Shown here in pieces: positions 1 to 8,629 of a DNA stretch of 64,000 nt. How positions within the stretch are numbered: the first letter of the stretch is position 1; every line of letters begins with the position of its first letter. The stretch is from Armatimonadota bacterium (GTDB taxonomy: Bacteria > Armatimonadota > Fimbriimonadia > Fimbriimonadales > Fimbriimonadaceae): NCBI GenBank assembly GCA_018268375.1, contig JAFDWS010000001.1, positions 524,627 to 588,626 of the forward strand, written 5' to 3'. The translations under genes and the position numbers were made by a program. Below the pieces are notes generated by a model that was not told the origin of the DNA, searched no databases, and saw only the letters and a list, made by a program, of their open reading frames with translations.

Positions 1-234
1 CGCATTGGAGCGCTGATTGGCCTTGAGTGCATTGTGCCTTGCGTTCTCTTTCAACGAGTGACCGACCAAGGAGGACATCCCGAACGTGACGACCATGACG
101 GACACGAACAGCGCCAAATGGGTGAAGACATTGTCCAGCATCCTCCTTGTCCGCCTTCGTGGCAACCTCCGTGTCTCAGGAGCCCGGCGGCGAGCGGTTG
201 CCGTCCTTGGCCTATAGACCGGCTGTGCGCTCAT
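1..234 (-). CDS. ftsL: FtsL-like cell-division membrane protein (partial, runs off window)
   Basis: Seventy-eight codons are visible before the gene leaves the window. The chosen ATG overlaps the rsmH stop codon as ATGA, the usual translational coupling in this cluster. The first ~31 residues are strongly Arg-rich, then comes one hydrophobic segment (about residues 36-55, containing HLALFVSVMVVTFG), then a polar Asn/Lys/Ala-rich stretch. A basic cytoplasmic tail, one membrane span and a polar periplasmic part directly after rsmH is the layout of FtsL, the divisome subunit that works with FtsB and FtsQ. FtsL is poorly conserved, so the name rests on context and topology. An alternative ATG at 141 has AGGAGG directly abutting it, too close for a normal ribosome site. 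Confidence 0.6.
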   Translation of the reverse strand, partial: MSAQPVYRPRTATARRRAPETRRLPRRRTRRMLDNVFTHLALFVSVMVVTFGMSSLVGHSLKENARHNALKANQRSNA

Positions 235-1142
235 GACGCCCTCCGGAGAGCGCGCAGCTTGGCGCTCCGTGCCTTGGGATTCGAGTTGACTTCGTCCGGA
301 CCGGCCGTGAGAGGTTTCTTGAACACCTCTTCGAAGAAGCCCGACTCTCGCAGCTCGCGAAAGGCATGCTTGACCGCGCGGTCTTCTCCGCTGTGATAGC
401 TCAAAACGCAAAGCACGCCGCCGTTCTTCAGCACGTCGGCGATCCGCTTGAGTGCTTCTTCCAAATCGGTGAGTTCCTTGTTCGTGTGGATGCGGACAGC
501 TTGGAACGTTCGTGTGGCAGGATGGATGCGCCGGTCACGCTTCGCGGCCGGGATCGCCGCGTTGACACACTCAACAAGGTCGTTGGTCATCGTCAGTGGC
601 CGCGTTTTGCGCCGCTCGACGATCACCTGAGCGATCTTACGAGCCCAACGCTCGTCGCCGTAGACGAAGATGACGTCCTCGATCTCCTTCACGCTGGCCC
701 GGTTGAGCCACGCCGAGGCGGGCTCGCCGACACTGCGGTCCATACGCATGTCCAACGGCCCTTCGCGCAAGAAGCTAATGCCGTACGAAGGGTCTTCGAT
801 ATGGACGTTGCTCAAACCCAAGTCCAGCAGGATCGCGTTCGCCGCGGCACCGCGGCCCAGCTCCTGGCAGGCGAAGGCCAGCCTTTCCGGAAGCTCCCGG
901 AAGTCAGCGTGGTACGTGCGCACCGCGACGCCCTGCAAGACAGCCAACTTCTCGCTGGCCTTTTCCAACATGTCCTTGTCCCAATCGAGTCCCACTATCA
1001 GTCCTCCTGGCGAAATCCTTTTCGCCATCTCTGTCGCGTGCCCCGCCAAACCCAGCGTCCCGTCCACTACGGTCGCCCCTGGTTCGAGAGGCAGCGCGTC
1101 CAAAACTTCTTTCATCATCACCGGCACGTGCTCGACGCTCAT
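231..1142 (-). CDS. rsmH: 16S rRNA (cytosine1402-N4)-methyltransferase RsmH (MraW)
   Basis: 303 residues, normal for the family. It uses SAM to methylate N4 of C1402 in 16S rRNA in the cytoplasm. Visible motifs: EHVPVMMKEVL at the N-terminus, the SAM-binding loop VVDGTLGLAGHA (about residues 24-35), ILLDLGLSN, GPLDMRMD, YGDERWARKIA, HPATRTFQAVRI, LSYHSGEDRAVK and the C-terminal NPKARSAKLRALRR. The open frame extends upstream, but the start at MSVEHVP is chosen because it matches the family N-terminus and its ATG overlaps the mraZ stop by four bases. It is followed with a second ATGA overlap by the FtsL-like gene, so mraZ-rsmH-ftsL form one tight operon. Confidence 0.96.
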   Translation of the reverse strand: MSVEHVPVMMKEVLDALPLEPGATVVDGTLGLAGHATEMAKRISPGGLIVGLDWDKDMLEKASEKLAVLQGVAVRTYHADFRELPERLAFACQELGRGAAANAILLDLGLSNVHIEDPSYGISFLREGPLDMRMDRSVGEPASAWLNRASVKEIEDVIFVYGDERWARKIAQVIVERRKTRPLTMTNDLVECVNAAIPAAKRDRRIHPATRTFQAVRIHTNKELTDLEEALKRIADVLKNGGVLCVLSYHSGEDRAVKHAFRELRESGFFEEVFKKPLTAGPDEVNSNPKARSAKLRALRRAS

Positions 1143-1624
1143 GCCAGGCCCTTGAGCTCCCTGTAGGCCCGCGCCGCCGACTCGCGACGTGCCTTGTTGT
1201 ATTCGTCCGGATCCTTCTGAAACTTCTCGAACTCGTCCGGTGACCAAATCTCAATCCGCTCGGTCATGCCGACGAGCCGTACCTTTGTCCCATCAAGCTT
1301 CGCAAAGCTCTTCATGTCCTTGGGGATGGTAAGTCGACCCTGGCCATCCAGCACAGCCTTCGTATCGGCTCCACCAATGATCAGGCGCTCGTATGCCTGT
1401 CTTGCCGGGTCAAAGGGGTCCGCCTTCTTGACGAGCGCGACCATCGTCGCCCATTGCTCGGGCATGAAGAGGGCGATGCAGCCAACTTCGCTGCGGGCGA
1501 TCACAAATGGCTGAGGAATGACTTCGCGGAGTTCGCGCGGAAAGAGGACCCGGCCCTTGTTGTCAATCGAGACCTCGTCTCCAACGGCCAGCTCGGCAAA
1601 ATCGAGTGAGTCCTTCTTCGCCAT
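1139..1624 (-). CDS. mraZ: Transcriptional regulator / division protein MraZ
   Basis: 161 residues, slightly longer than typical (~145-155). Two SpoVT-AbrB swapped-hairpin repeats are visible, each with its DxxGR core: SIDNKGRVLFPRELRE near residue 20 and VLDGQGRLTIPKDM near residue 90. MraZ is a DNA-binding regulator, first gene of the mra/dcw cluster, which binds direct repeats in its own leader and controls the operon. Four such repeats lie about 145 bp upstream of this start. The gene is followed by rsmH with a 4-bp overlap. Acidic/basic C-terminal tail (DPDEYNKARRES) is extra relative to short homologues. Confidence 0.95.
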   Translation of the reverse strand: MAKKDSLDFAELAVGDEVSIDNKGRVLFPRELREVIPQPFVIARSEVGCIALFMPEQWATMVALVKKADPFDPARQAYERLIIGGADTKAVLDGQGRLTIPKDMKSFAKLDGTKVRLVGMTERIEIWSPDEFEKFQKDPDEYNKARRESAARAYRELKGLA

Positions 1625-1768
1625 GGCGTTCCGCCGGTCGGCGTGTTATCGGCGGATATGTGGGGGCCACCATCCTTGGCAGCCCCGCAGCACTCCTATC
1701 CGAGCACCCCGCCCGGGAGGTTTCTAGGTTCCCATCCGTGTCCCTTTCCACCTGGTCGTTACTGTACA

Positions 1769-1802
1769 CCATGTTCTCCCACGAATTACCACTATTCTCC
1801 AC
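1769..1802 (-). promoter_or_regulatory. MraZ operator: four 10-bp-spaced GTGG boxes
   Basis: Reading the minus strand, GTGG, GTGG, GTGG and ATGG start at exact 10-bp intervals (plus-strand CCAC/CCAT at 1799, 1789, 1779 and 1769). The third box reads GTGGGAG. Known MraZ operators are direct TGGGN repeats at 10-bp spacing, so phase, position and orientation all fit autoregulation of mraZ. The flanking 1803-1905 stretch is AT-rich and probably holds the core promoter, but I could not fix -35/-10 boxes confidently. The ~145 bp between the boxes and the mraZ ATG would be a long leader. Confidence 0.75.
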
Positions 1803-1914
1803 ATCTTTTTTGCACATTTTTGAGCTCAATTCGCCTTGATACTTGTTTCGTCTATCTGTTTGTGAAAGTATTAGTTTATATATGTCTACTATTTTGACTT
1901 TTATTGCCATGGAG

Positions 1915-2100
1915 AGAAGGTGGTAGATCGTGGGAGGGCAGGCGCCCAGGGCCCATACCTGGCAATCTCGCTACCAGAAACGTCGCGGTCAGCAACCGTG
2001 CCAGAGTTCGCGCAAAGACCGGTAAAGCCGCTGGAGAACCCGGTAAGGGTAGAGCCGTCAGGCACGGAACACTCGCTGTGGAGAGCTGGTGAAACCCTAA
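1915..2100 (+). ncRNA. Possible structured RNA / riboswitch-like leader
   Basis: This stretch has no convincing protein signal but several local helices: TGGTAG (1921-1926) with CTACCA (1971-1976) enclosing CCAGG/CCTGG (1946-1950, 1958-1962); CGGT/ACCG (1986-1989, 1995-1998); CCGT/ACGG (2055-2058, 2064-2067). The ordered motifs AGCAACC, GCAAAG, CCGG...CCGGTAAGGGTAG resemble, loosely, the c-di-GMP-I (GEMM) riboswitch order, but the GNRA-type loop and the full consensus are not there. It precedes a tiny hydrophobic reading frame at 2101. Treat as a candidate only. Confidence 0.3.
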
Positions 2101-2210
2101 TGATGCTCTACTCGTTTGTTGCGATTTCGGTGGCTATGTCTGCCATTGTGGGCGCTTGGAACCTGACCAAGGACGCCCTGCGGAAGGCAGAAGTCCCGAA
2201 CGAAACTTGA
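2101..2210 (+). CDS. Small hydrophobic protein (36 aa), uncertain
   Basis: A short frame beginning with two ATG codons encodes a protein whose first ~20 residues are hydrophobic (MMLYSFVAISVAMSAIVGAW) followed by a charged tail ending in VPNET. This looks like a single-span membrane peptide. No clear Shine-Dalgarno is seen, only GGTGAAACCC just upstream. The same frame stays open upstream to about 1920, but that part overlaps the RNA-like region and has no protein-like composition. A terminator-like hairpin follows at 2239. Function unknown. Confidence 0.3.
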
Positions 2211-2238
2211 TCCTGTCACTTCGCGTCCCAGCCCTCTA

Positions 2239-2272
2239 GCCGGCCTCCCTTGTGGGGGCCGGCCGCTTTACT
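2239..2272 (+). terminator. Rho-independent terminator-like hairpin
   Basis: GCCGGCCTCC (2239-2248) pairs with GGGGGCCGGC (2254-2263) across a five-base loop, with one G-U wobble, and is followed by CGCTTTACTT. The T run is weak. It would end transcription of the small upstream unit before the gene at 2318. Confidence 0.5.
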
Positions 2273-2317
2273 TCTGGGTGCGACTCTTAGAGAGCCGCCG
2301 GGGCATACTGGCCCTTA

Positions 2318-4816
2318 ATGTTGGCCTTTATCCTTGGGCACGTCGTCACGCAGGCGAACACTCCCGGCATCGCCGTCAACAAGGAACGAGTGTCCATTGG
2401 GAGCGGCTCCCTCACGATATCTTCTCCAACACCCACCGGCTTTCGGTTTGTCAGCAGCACCGGTGGCGCCGATGGCTCTGTCATGGCGACCTACGTCTCA
2501 GACGGGGCGACGTGGACGCGATGGTTCCAACCAGAGGGCGCCGGGAGGGTCAAAGTGTGGGAGGTCGTCAAGAACAAAGCATCCGGAGTGCGGGCCAGGC
2601 TCATCGTCAGCTTCGGGCCGACCGGTTCTTCTCCAGCCAAGGACTGGATGGAGCCTTCTGCAGGCTGGATTTCGGCCAAGGGCCTTGCGATCGCCCTTGA
2701 CTCCTCCGAGACGACCCCGCCCCGCTTTGCCGCCTCACGGACCGCCCTTTCGATCGGCATGGTTTCCTCTGAGGGTGGAGCCACGTCGCTGCCGCGCGAG
2801 GCGCGCTGGTCTGGCACTCTGTTCCTAGGCGAGGAGGCAGCCCGAAGCGCCAGCCGCTCTGCCTGGGAGAACTTTGGCGCCCCTCTGGCGGCTTCTTCCC
2901 TGCCGCAGAGCGTCCCGTTCGCTTACAGCGCCCACAGTGTGTACTCATTCGGCGTCCAAGGCGAGGAAGAGGGAGAACAGGCAAGTAAAGCGGAGGACGA
3001 AGAGGGGCCCTGGTGGACGGGAAAGATCGGCGACGATGAGGTCGGCTGTCCGAACGTCGAAGACGTCGACTGGGGCCGTGGCCAAGACTCGATGCGTGCC
3101 GCTTGGGGGATGATGTGGTGGGGCAAGAAGCTCGGCTTTGAGGAGTGGCGAGAGCGCGCCGAGCAGCTTGTCCACCTGACATTGGCCCGACCGACCCGGA
3201 ACAATGTCCTCGCTACCTCATTCTCGCCCGAGAGGAAGAAATGGCGTTACGACTCCTCCATAGATCCCTACCACACCGCCTACTGGCTCGTTCGCTGGTG
3301 CGAAGACTTTGGCTTCGACAAGGCCGAGGAGACGCGAGAAGCGGCGTTAAAGGTGGCGACCCAAGTGGACAAGGCCTCCTTCGCGATGAGCGACTGGTCG
3401 AAGGCCTTTGCCGCCGGTCATAAGGTCAACTGGGACGAGCGACTCCGATTTCTCGATGCGGCCAGCCGCATGAAGGCCCTTGACTCGCACAGCCATGAGC
3501 ACGCAGTTCTGGCCCTGAAACAGTGCAGAGCGGTCGCCACAAAGATTGGAGCCGCTGGCCTCTTTGCCGACATCGCGCCTGCCGACCATATCGCGGAGGC
3601 AATCCTCCTCGGCAGAGACCCGCTGATGAGGGCCGTGATGCAGGCGTGCCGAAATCAAAGACTGACGGGGGGTGACTGGGCACATCCCGTCGGCCAGATT
3701 GATGGCGACGACCTCGTTGGCACATCTGTCTCGCTCATGCGTGTTGGTGCGGCCCTGCAGGACCGGGCCCTCTTCGAGCGGGGGGTTCTGGCCCTCAAGG
3801 CTGACCTTTGGAAGTTCTTCGACCCGTTTGGGACGCTCAACAAAGTGTTCCCCAACCCCGACGTGCCGTTTTGCACGACGCAGATCGGAGAACGTCGAGG
3901 TAAAGCGCTGGAGCGTGTACACGGCTTCGAGCACGGTGAGGGGCAGTTGGCTGCCAACCTGGCCGAAGCGGTCTCCGAGTTCGGTGGCGCGTACCGCAGC
4001 GGCGCGGGATGGTCGGTTGGGTTCGATGGCTGCCGATTTGGCCCTGAAGGCAGCCTCATCAGCTCCTTTGGCCTCAATCGAACTCCGTTCGCAGGTGAGC
4101 AGAAAGTCGAGGTCGTCACCGAAGGCCGTCAAAGGGAGGAAGAGCTGGCCGCAAAGCTACCATCTGTCAGTCGGATCGAGCTCGTTTACCGAAACGGGCG
4201 GCCCTATGTCGAGGCCGTCGTATCCCAGGCGGGAGCTGGGGCCGGTTCGGCATCTGGCCAGTTCTCGGCCGGCAATTGGAGTGCGAAGGCGACGATTTCC
4301 GCTCGTGGTTTCGAGGCTCCAGCCTCACAAGCCACGCTAGCCTCTGTGCCAGTCCGCTTCGACGGCGTCATCGGCGAAAAGCCCGTCGCGTGCGGGCCCG
4401 TTTGGCTCTCTACACAGCCTCCGAGCGTCGACCAGATGGGCGAACGCGGCTGGAGTCGCGAGCCGGGTCAGCCTCCGGTCTACTTCCCTTCGCTCCGACG
4501 GTCGGGCCAGACCGTGCTCAGCACAGCCGACGACGGCACCAGCCAAGCTAAGCAACAGCTCAAAGGCTTGATCACGTCCGCTCCTTTCTTCCCCAACGGC
4601 GGTTCGATCCAGTTCAGCCTCTTACCGTCGACCTCATCAGGGCTGGTCGTCGAGTTAAGAGACAGCCAAACGAACGAGCTGCTTGAGTCTGCAAAGCCCG
4701 GAAAGTCAGTCAAGGAGATCAGGTGGCAGCTCGCCTCTCACGGCGGTCGGAGCTTGTGCATCAAGCTGGTCGACCGTTCAAAGACTGGGTCGGTCGGGAT
4801 CTACCGCCTGCGTTAG
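2318..4816 (+). CDS. Large predicted secreted protein, family not recognised
   Basis: 832 residues. The N-terminus (MLAFILGHVVTQA) is a short hydrophobic leader consistent with export. The middle part (about 240-560) is helix-rich with many Trp and repeated helix pairs (RAAWGMMWWGKKLGF, YHTAYWLVRWCEDFGF, AIAE-type stretches), which suggests an alpha/alpha-toroid like that of polysaccharide lyases or six-hairpin glycosidases; the flanking N- and C-terminal thirds are beta-rich. I see no catalytic signature, so the enzyme idea is inference from fold-like pattern only. An acidic linker (EEEGEQASKAEDEEG) lies near residue 215. It converges on the outer-membrane gene at 4813 with a 4-bp stop-to-stop overlap. 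No strong ribosome site precedes the ATG. Confidence 0.75.
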   Translation: MLAFILGHVVTQANTPGIAVNKERVSIGSGSLTISSPTPTGFRFVSSTGGADGSVMATYVSDGATWTRWFQPEGAGRVKVWEVVKNKASGVRARLIVSFGPTGSSPAKDWMEPSAGWISAKGLAIALDSSETTPPRFAASRTALSIGMVSSEGGATSLPREARWSGTLFLGEEAARSASRSAWENFGAPLAASSLPQSVPFAYSAHSVYSFGVQGEEEGEQASKAEDEEGPWWTGKIGDDEVGCPNVEDVDWGRGQDSMRAAWGMMWWGKKLGFEEWRERAEQLVHLTLARPTRNNVLATSFSPERKKWRYDSSIDPYHTAYWLVRWCEDFGFDKAEETREAALKVATQVDKASFAMSDWSKAFAAGHKVNWDERLRFLDAASRMKALDSHSHEHAVLALKQCRAVATKIGAAGLFADIAPADHIAEAILLGRDPLMRAVMQACRNQRLTGGDWAHPVGQIDGDDLVGTSVSLMRVGAALQDRALFERGVLALKADLWKFFDPFGTLNKVFPNPDVPFCTTQIGERRGKALERVHGFEHGEGQLAANLAEAVSEFGGAYRSGAGWSVGFDGCRFGPEGSLISSFGLNRTPFAGEQKVEVVTEGRQREEELAAKLPSVSRIELVYRNGRPYVEAVVSQAGAGAGSASGQFSAGNWSAKATISARGFEAPASQATLASVPVRFDGVIGEKPVACGPVWLSTQPPSVDQMGERGWSREPGQPPVYFPSLRRSGQTVLSTADDGTSQAKQQLKGLITSAPFFPNGGSIQFSLLPSTSSGLVVELRDSQTNELLESAKPGKSVKEIRWQLASHGGRSLCIKLVDRSKTGSVGIYRLR

Positions 4817-7800
4817 AACTTCCAGGAATAGTCGAGGCGAAGGTTCCAGTTCTGAATGCTCTGGTCTGACGGGCGAGCCAGTTCCCAGTTCAGGTTGCTG
4901 ATCTTGAACGCGAGGGACTGGTTCGGCCCCGGGCGCTGGGTGAAGTTCAGGCTGATTCCGTGCGACCGCTGCATTTCGCCACTCGCGTTGGTCTCGGCGA
5001 CGATGTATTCGATGACGAGCGGTGAGGGGTTATTGGCGAACAGGGTGGCACCAAACTTCAGAGCCGAGACCTGCTGATTGTTCGCCTCGTTGTAGAACTC
5101 TTCATAACCCATTGCAAACTTCGTGCGCGGGTCGCCTTCATAATTGATCCCCCACTTGTTGGATCGGGTGGGAGTCGCTACTGCCCCAAGCAACGCGTTG
5201 TTGTCGGCTTGAAGCGGGTTGGTGATGAGCGAATGAGTCAAAGACCAGTTCTTGAACGGCTCGGCCGTGATCGTATAGTTCCGAATCATCGCCTGCTGAC
5301 CAAACGGCAGGGTCCGAAGGTTGTACTTCACGTCGGCGCGCAGCTTACTCTTGCCGCTCACGTCGGTCGTAAAGGCGAAAACGCGGTCGATAGCGCGATC
5401 GCCAGCCGGAAGACCCTGGCTCTTGTAGTCCAACGAGAACGCGAATGCGCCGATCCGGGCACCGAACCCCATCGTGCGATACTCCTTCTGCCAGGCGTCC
5501 ATGTCGTGGACGGAGTCCACAGCGTAGTTGAACCGAACGTCCTGTAGGAAGCCCCAGTGCATCGGCTTGACGTTGCTGAATGAGACGTTGCCGATGCTCT
5601 GGTCGCGCTGATCGTCCCAGCCGTTGTGCTGGTAGCTAGCGCCACCTACGTTCACTCCTTGAGCCTGTCCGGGAGTGACGGAAACCTCGTTGTGGCTCTC
5701 GCCCGTGGTCTCGCCGCGCATCTGGCGCATGGCCTTGTAGTTCAGCCGGATGTTCTTTCCGAAGTCGACCCAAAAGCCGTAGTCCCGGTGTGTCTCGTCG
5801 GGCTTGTCGCCTTCCCGCTCTACCTTCGTATCGGTCACGCTGACGCCGACACGCGAGGTCAGGGCCTGCGAGAGACTGTTGCTGGTCTTTGTTTCGTGCT
5901 CGCCGTTCTCGTAGAGCGTTTTGCTGTGCTCAGTCCGGATGCTCGTGGACTTCGTGATCTGGTTTTCGTAGACGACAGAGTTCGTCTGGCTGTCCGGATT
6001 CGTGTCTTGGGAGCCGTCGAACGTGCTTTGGTCATGGCTCAGGGTCAGCTTGCCGAGGCGGCCAAAGTCGCGCGACAGACCCATTTGGTCGATCTGCTGG
6101 TCGACAAGCGGCTGGGTCGGGTCGGTCTGCTTGATCTCCGTGCGACGGCTGGTGAACTGAGTGTTCTTGTCGGGCTTCCAGTTCAGCGCAAAGACCGAAC
6201 CGTAACGTCCGAGCCCGTTCGAGGCGTTGACCGCCTTGGAGTCGCGGTATTCGAGGGACATGCTCGGAAGGAGCTGCCACCCGCCCACAATCTCCGATTG
6301 GTCGAATCCGACCATCCCCATCAAAAGGTCGCGCTCTGGATCGACCATGCCAGGCAAGCTGGCAAAAGCGGGATCGACCGACCGGCGCGCATAGCTGATG
6401 TTGAAGCCCTTGTCAGTGAGCGACAACATTTGGCGCAAAGCGGAACCTGCCGCGTCCTCTGCGCGCATCTGCGAATAGTTCAGGCGCTTGAGCCCACTCA
6501 GCATCGAACTGAAATTGAAGTCGGCCCTCTGGAGCCCGACCGCCGTCCCTAGCCTCTGCTGCTCGCTGAACAGCAAGCGGGTCGTCTCATTGAAACCCGC
6601 ACCCGTGTCTTGCTCCTTGAAGCTCGCCGTGAACTTCGGGCTGGTCAGAGTCACGCCTCGAACCGAAAGGTCGTCCTTGGCACCTTCAATGTTCTCAGCG
6701 AGCGCCGAGAGCGAAGTGCCCTTGCCAGCGCTGTAACCCAGCTTCCATGCTGATCGACCGAGACCCGCCGAATTGCCCCAGCCTTGCCAGTCTTGGCCCT
6801 GGACGTTGGCGGTCGGGTCGGTCATCTTCACGATGCTCGTCAAATGCTCACCAATCTCAGGCTGGGCCAGGTTGCCGAGCGCAGAAAAACCGGGCGCCAC
6901 TTCGCGCCTTGAGTTCGAGATGGAGAAGGGCCCGTAGGACAGACCGAAGTCCCTCGCCACGAAATCGCCGGTGTCCATCCGGATCACAGCATCCTTCCAA
7001 CTGACAGCCGGTCCACCCTTAGGCGTCAGGCCAAATGAGATGTTCTGGCGGACCAGTCCTCCTTCACGGGCAAGTTGGCCCCGGTCGCCGTCGCGGAGGT
7101 CGTTGAAGCGGTTAAATCCGGTCTGGACGTGCTGCTCGCTGAAGGCCGCGCTCATGAGAGGTGAGGCGAAACTGAAGGCGCGACGATAAATTCCGAACCC
7201 TTCGAGGGACTCGACTTTGGAGGCGTCGTAGTTCAAGGCAGACTTGCCCCACTTGCGCCCGATGTTCAACGTTTGAAACTCAAGGCCGCGCTCCTTGGCA
7301 AGCTGGTTTCGGTCGCCCTCAGCGATGTCCTTGAACCTCGTGAACCCGGGATCGATCTTTCGGTCGTTCCAATTGAACTGGAATCCACCGAGATTGGCCG
7401 CATAGTTGCGCCAGGAGACGGCCCCGCTATCGTCGCCGACGCTGTGCACGCCAGCGCCAAGGGCCAGGCCCTTCCCTCCGATGTTCTCTGCGGAGAAGTC
7501 TGTGCGCTTCAGCCCTTTCTCGTTGCTGAACTGCTGGATCTGAGCTTGGTCGTAGCCGGCAGCTTGGAAGGCAGAAAAGCCACCAAATTTGTCGCCAATG
7601 TCGCGGTATCCGAGCTTGACCTTGCCACCAAAGAGGTTGGATTGAAGGTTTTGGACGATCGCTTGGGAGCGGCCCGTCTCGACGTTCGATTGAGCGGCCT
7701 TTTCGCCGAAGAGATTGTTCGTCGCAACCTTTTCGCGGTCACCGACCATAAACATCCCCTTCACGCTGCCCATTCCGAAGTTGAAGGAGTTCTGGAGGCC

Positions 7801-8313
7801 GTAAATGTTCGAACTGAGGACAGTACCATCGCCCATTCGCTCGGTCAACCCCATGCCGAGGACGATCGAGGTGCTCGGGTTCAGGTCGAGTTTGTAGCCT
7901 TGGAACTTCGTGCCGCTCGAATTGATGCCGAACGTGCCTTGCGCGCCGGTGGCTTCGTCGTACCGATACTCGGCGCTGACGCTCTGGCCGTCCCGGACTG
8001 GAATCTTCAGATAGATGACGCCCGCGACGTAGTCGCAGTAGTAGTCCTTGTCCCTTACGAGCGTCCGGCCCTCAGTCTCGACCTTTTCAGATCCTTGTTT
8101 GAGGTGGCCATATCGCAACGGGAGCGACGGCCGGTCGGCGGAGGCGAGGAGCTGCTCGAACGCTACGCGGCCACCGATCTCGTTCTGGATCTGAACGGGC
8201 TTCTCGGGGTTAGAAGGCAACGCGACCTGGGCCAGCCCCATCGTGGGGACTAACCCGCTCGCTCCAATCCCTAGAACACTAAACGCGGTGCGCGTGAGGC
8301 GCATAAGCTCCAT
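4813..8313 (-). CDS. Giant outer-membrane beta-barrel-type protein with internal repeats
   Basis: 1166 residues with an N-terminal signal (hydrophobic core FSVLGIGASGLVPTMGLA). A short N-terminal domain (LRYGHLKQGSEKV...DYYCDYVAGVIYLKIPV, about residues 68-110) resembles the extracellular or periplasmic turn-rich domain seen before large barrels. The rest is alternating polar/hydrophobic strands with many Tyr/Phe/Asn, ending in LRLDYSWKF, a C-terminal Phe as in the barrel-assembly signal. A degenerate unit of the type GFxRFxDxxxGDRxQLAxExGL followed by strands recurs about six times between residues ~240 and ~660. The role (transport, surface or adhesion) cannot be deduced. Its start is 157 bp from the divergent small gene at 8471. 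Confidence 0.85.
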   Translation of the reverse strand: MELMRLTRTAFSVLGIGASGLVPTMGLAQVALPSNPEKPVQIQNEIGGRVAFEQLLASADRPSLPLRYGHLKQGSEKVETEGRTLVRDKDYYCDYVAGVIYLKIPVRDGQSVSAEYRYDEATGAQGTFGINSSGTKFQGYKLDLNPSTSIVLGMGLTERMGDGTVLSSNIYGLQNSFNFGMGSVKGMFMVGDREKVATNNLFGEKAAQSNVETGRSQAIVQNLQSNLFGGKVKLGYRDIGDKFGGFSAFQAAGYDQAQIQQFSNEKGLKRTDFSAENIGGKGLALGAGVHSVGDDSGAVSWRNYAANLGGFQFNWNDRKIDPGFTRFKDIAEGDRNQLAKERGLEFQTLNIGRKWGKSALNYDASKVESLEGFGIYRRAFSFASPLMSAAFSEQHVQTGFNRFNDLRDGDRGQLAREGGLVRQNISFGLTPKGGPAVSWKDAVIRMDTGDFVARDFGLSYGPFSISNSRREVAPGFSALGNLAQPEIGEHLTSIVKMTDPTANVQGQDWQGWGNSAGLGRSAWKLGYSAGKGTSLSALAENIEGAKDDLSVRGVTLTSPKFTASFKEQDTGAGFNETTRLLFSEQQRLGTAVGLQRADFNFSSMLSGLKRLNYSQMRAEDAAGSALRQMLSLTDKGFNISYARRSVDPAFASLPGMVDPERDLLMGMVGFDQSEIVGGWQLLPSMSLEYRDSKAVNASNGLGRYGSVFALNWKPDKNTQFTSRRTEIKQTDPTQPLVDQQIDQMGLSRDFGRLGKLTLSHDQSTFDGSQDTNPDSQTNSVVYENQITKSTSIRTEHSKTLYENGEHETKTSNSLSQALTSRVGVSVTDTKVEREGDKPDETHRDYGFWVDFGKNIRLNYKAMRQMRGETTGESHNEVSVTPGQAQGVNVGGASYQHNGWDDQRDQSIGNVSFSNVKPMHWGFLQDVRFNYAVDSVHDMDAWQKEYRTMGFGARIGAFAFSLDYKSQGLPAGDRAIDRVFAFTTDVSGKSKLRADVKYNLRTLPFGQQAMIRNYTITAEPFKNWSLTHSLITNPLQADNNALLGAVATPTRSNKWGINYEGDPRTKFAMGYEEFYNEANNQQVSALKFGATLFANNPSPLVIEYIVAETNASGEMQRSHGISLNFTQRPGPNQSLAFKISNLNWELARPSDQSIQNWNLRLDYSWKF

Positions 8314-8470
8314 CTTCTATTATCGCGCAATACCGCCCGATCTCCTGCCCAAAGTGCCCCGTTCGGACGGTTTTGCCGACTTATTTCACATTGACGCCCA
8401 GTGAATTGCCGGGTTTCACTCCCGATGCTGAAATGTACGCGCCACGGCCTCCGACAATTCCCCTAAGGCC

Positions 8471-8629
8471 ATGGAACGGCAGAGGGTGCTCAAGCTTGAG
8501 ATTTCTGAGGAGGAGGCTTACGAGCTTCTGCTTCGGTGCGTGAGCAGCGAAGAAGACGACAACGCCGCCTTCCGGAGTGCCTTGCGGAAGCTCGCCGAGG
8601 GCCTTCGCTCACAGACAACAGCCGCCTAG
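8471..8629 (+). CDS. Small acidic helical protein (52 aa)
   Basis: A short frame starting ATGGAACGGCAG encodes 52 residues with clear protein character: MERQRVLKLEISEEEAYEL opens it, then LLLRC and SSEEDDNAAFRSALRKLAEGL. The pattern is a beta strand (VLKLEIS) followed by two amphipathic, Glu-rich helices, as in small regulators or antitoxin-like proteins, but no family was recognised. It overlaps the stop of the convergent oxidoreductase gene by 4 bp and is divergent from the outer-membrane gene. AAGGCC precedes the ATG; no strong ribosome site. Confidence 0.55.
   Translation: MERQRVLKLEISEEEAYELLLRCVSSEEDDNAAFRSALRKLAEGLRSQTTAA

Noticed and set aside
366..1166. 266-codon plus-strand frame over rsmH
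   Set aside because: Antisense to the well-conserved rsmH; no protein family signal.
1905..2100. SRP RNA or RNase P RNA
   Set aside because: GUCAGG occurs, but the invariant GGAAGCAGCC-type SRP loop and the RNase P conserved AGAGGAAAGUCC are absent.
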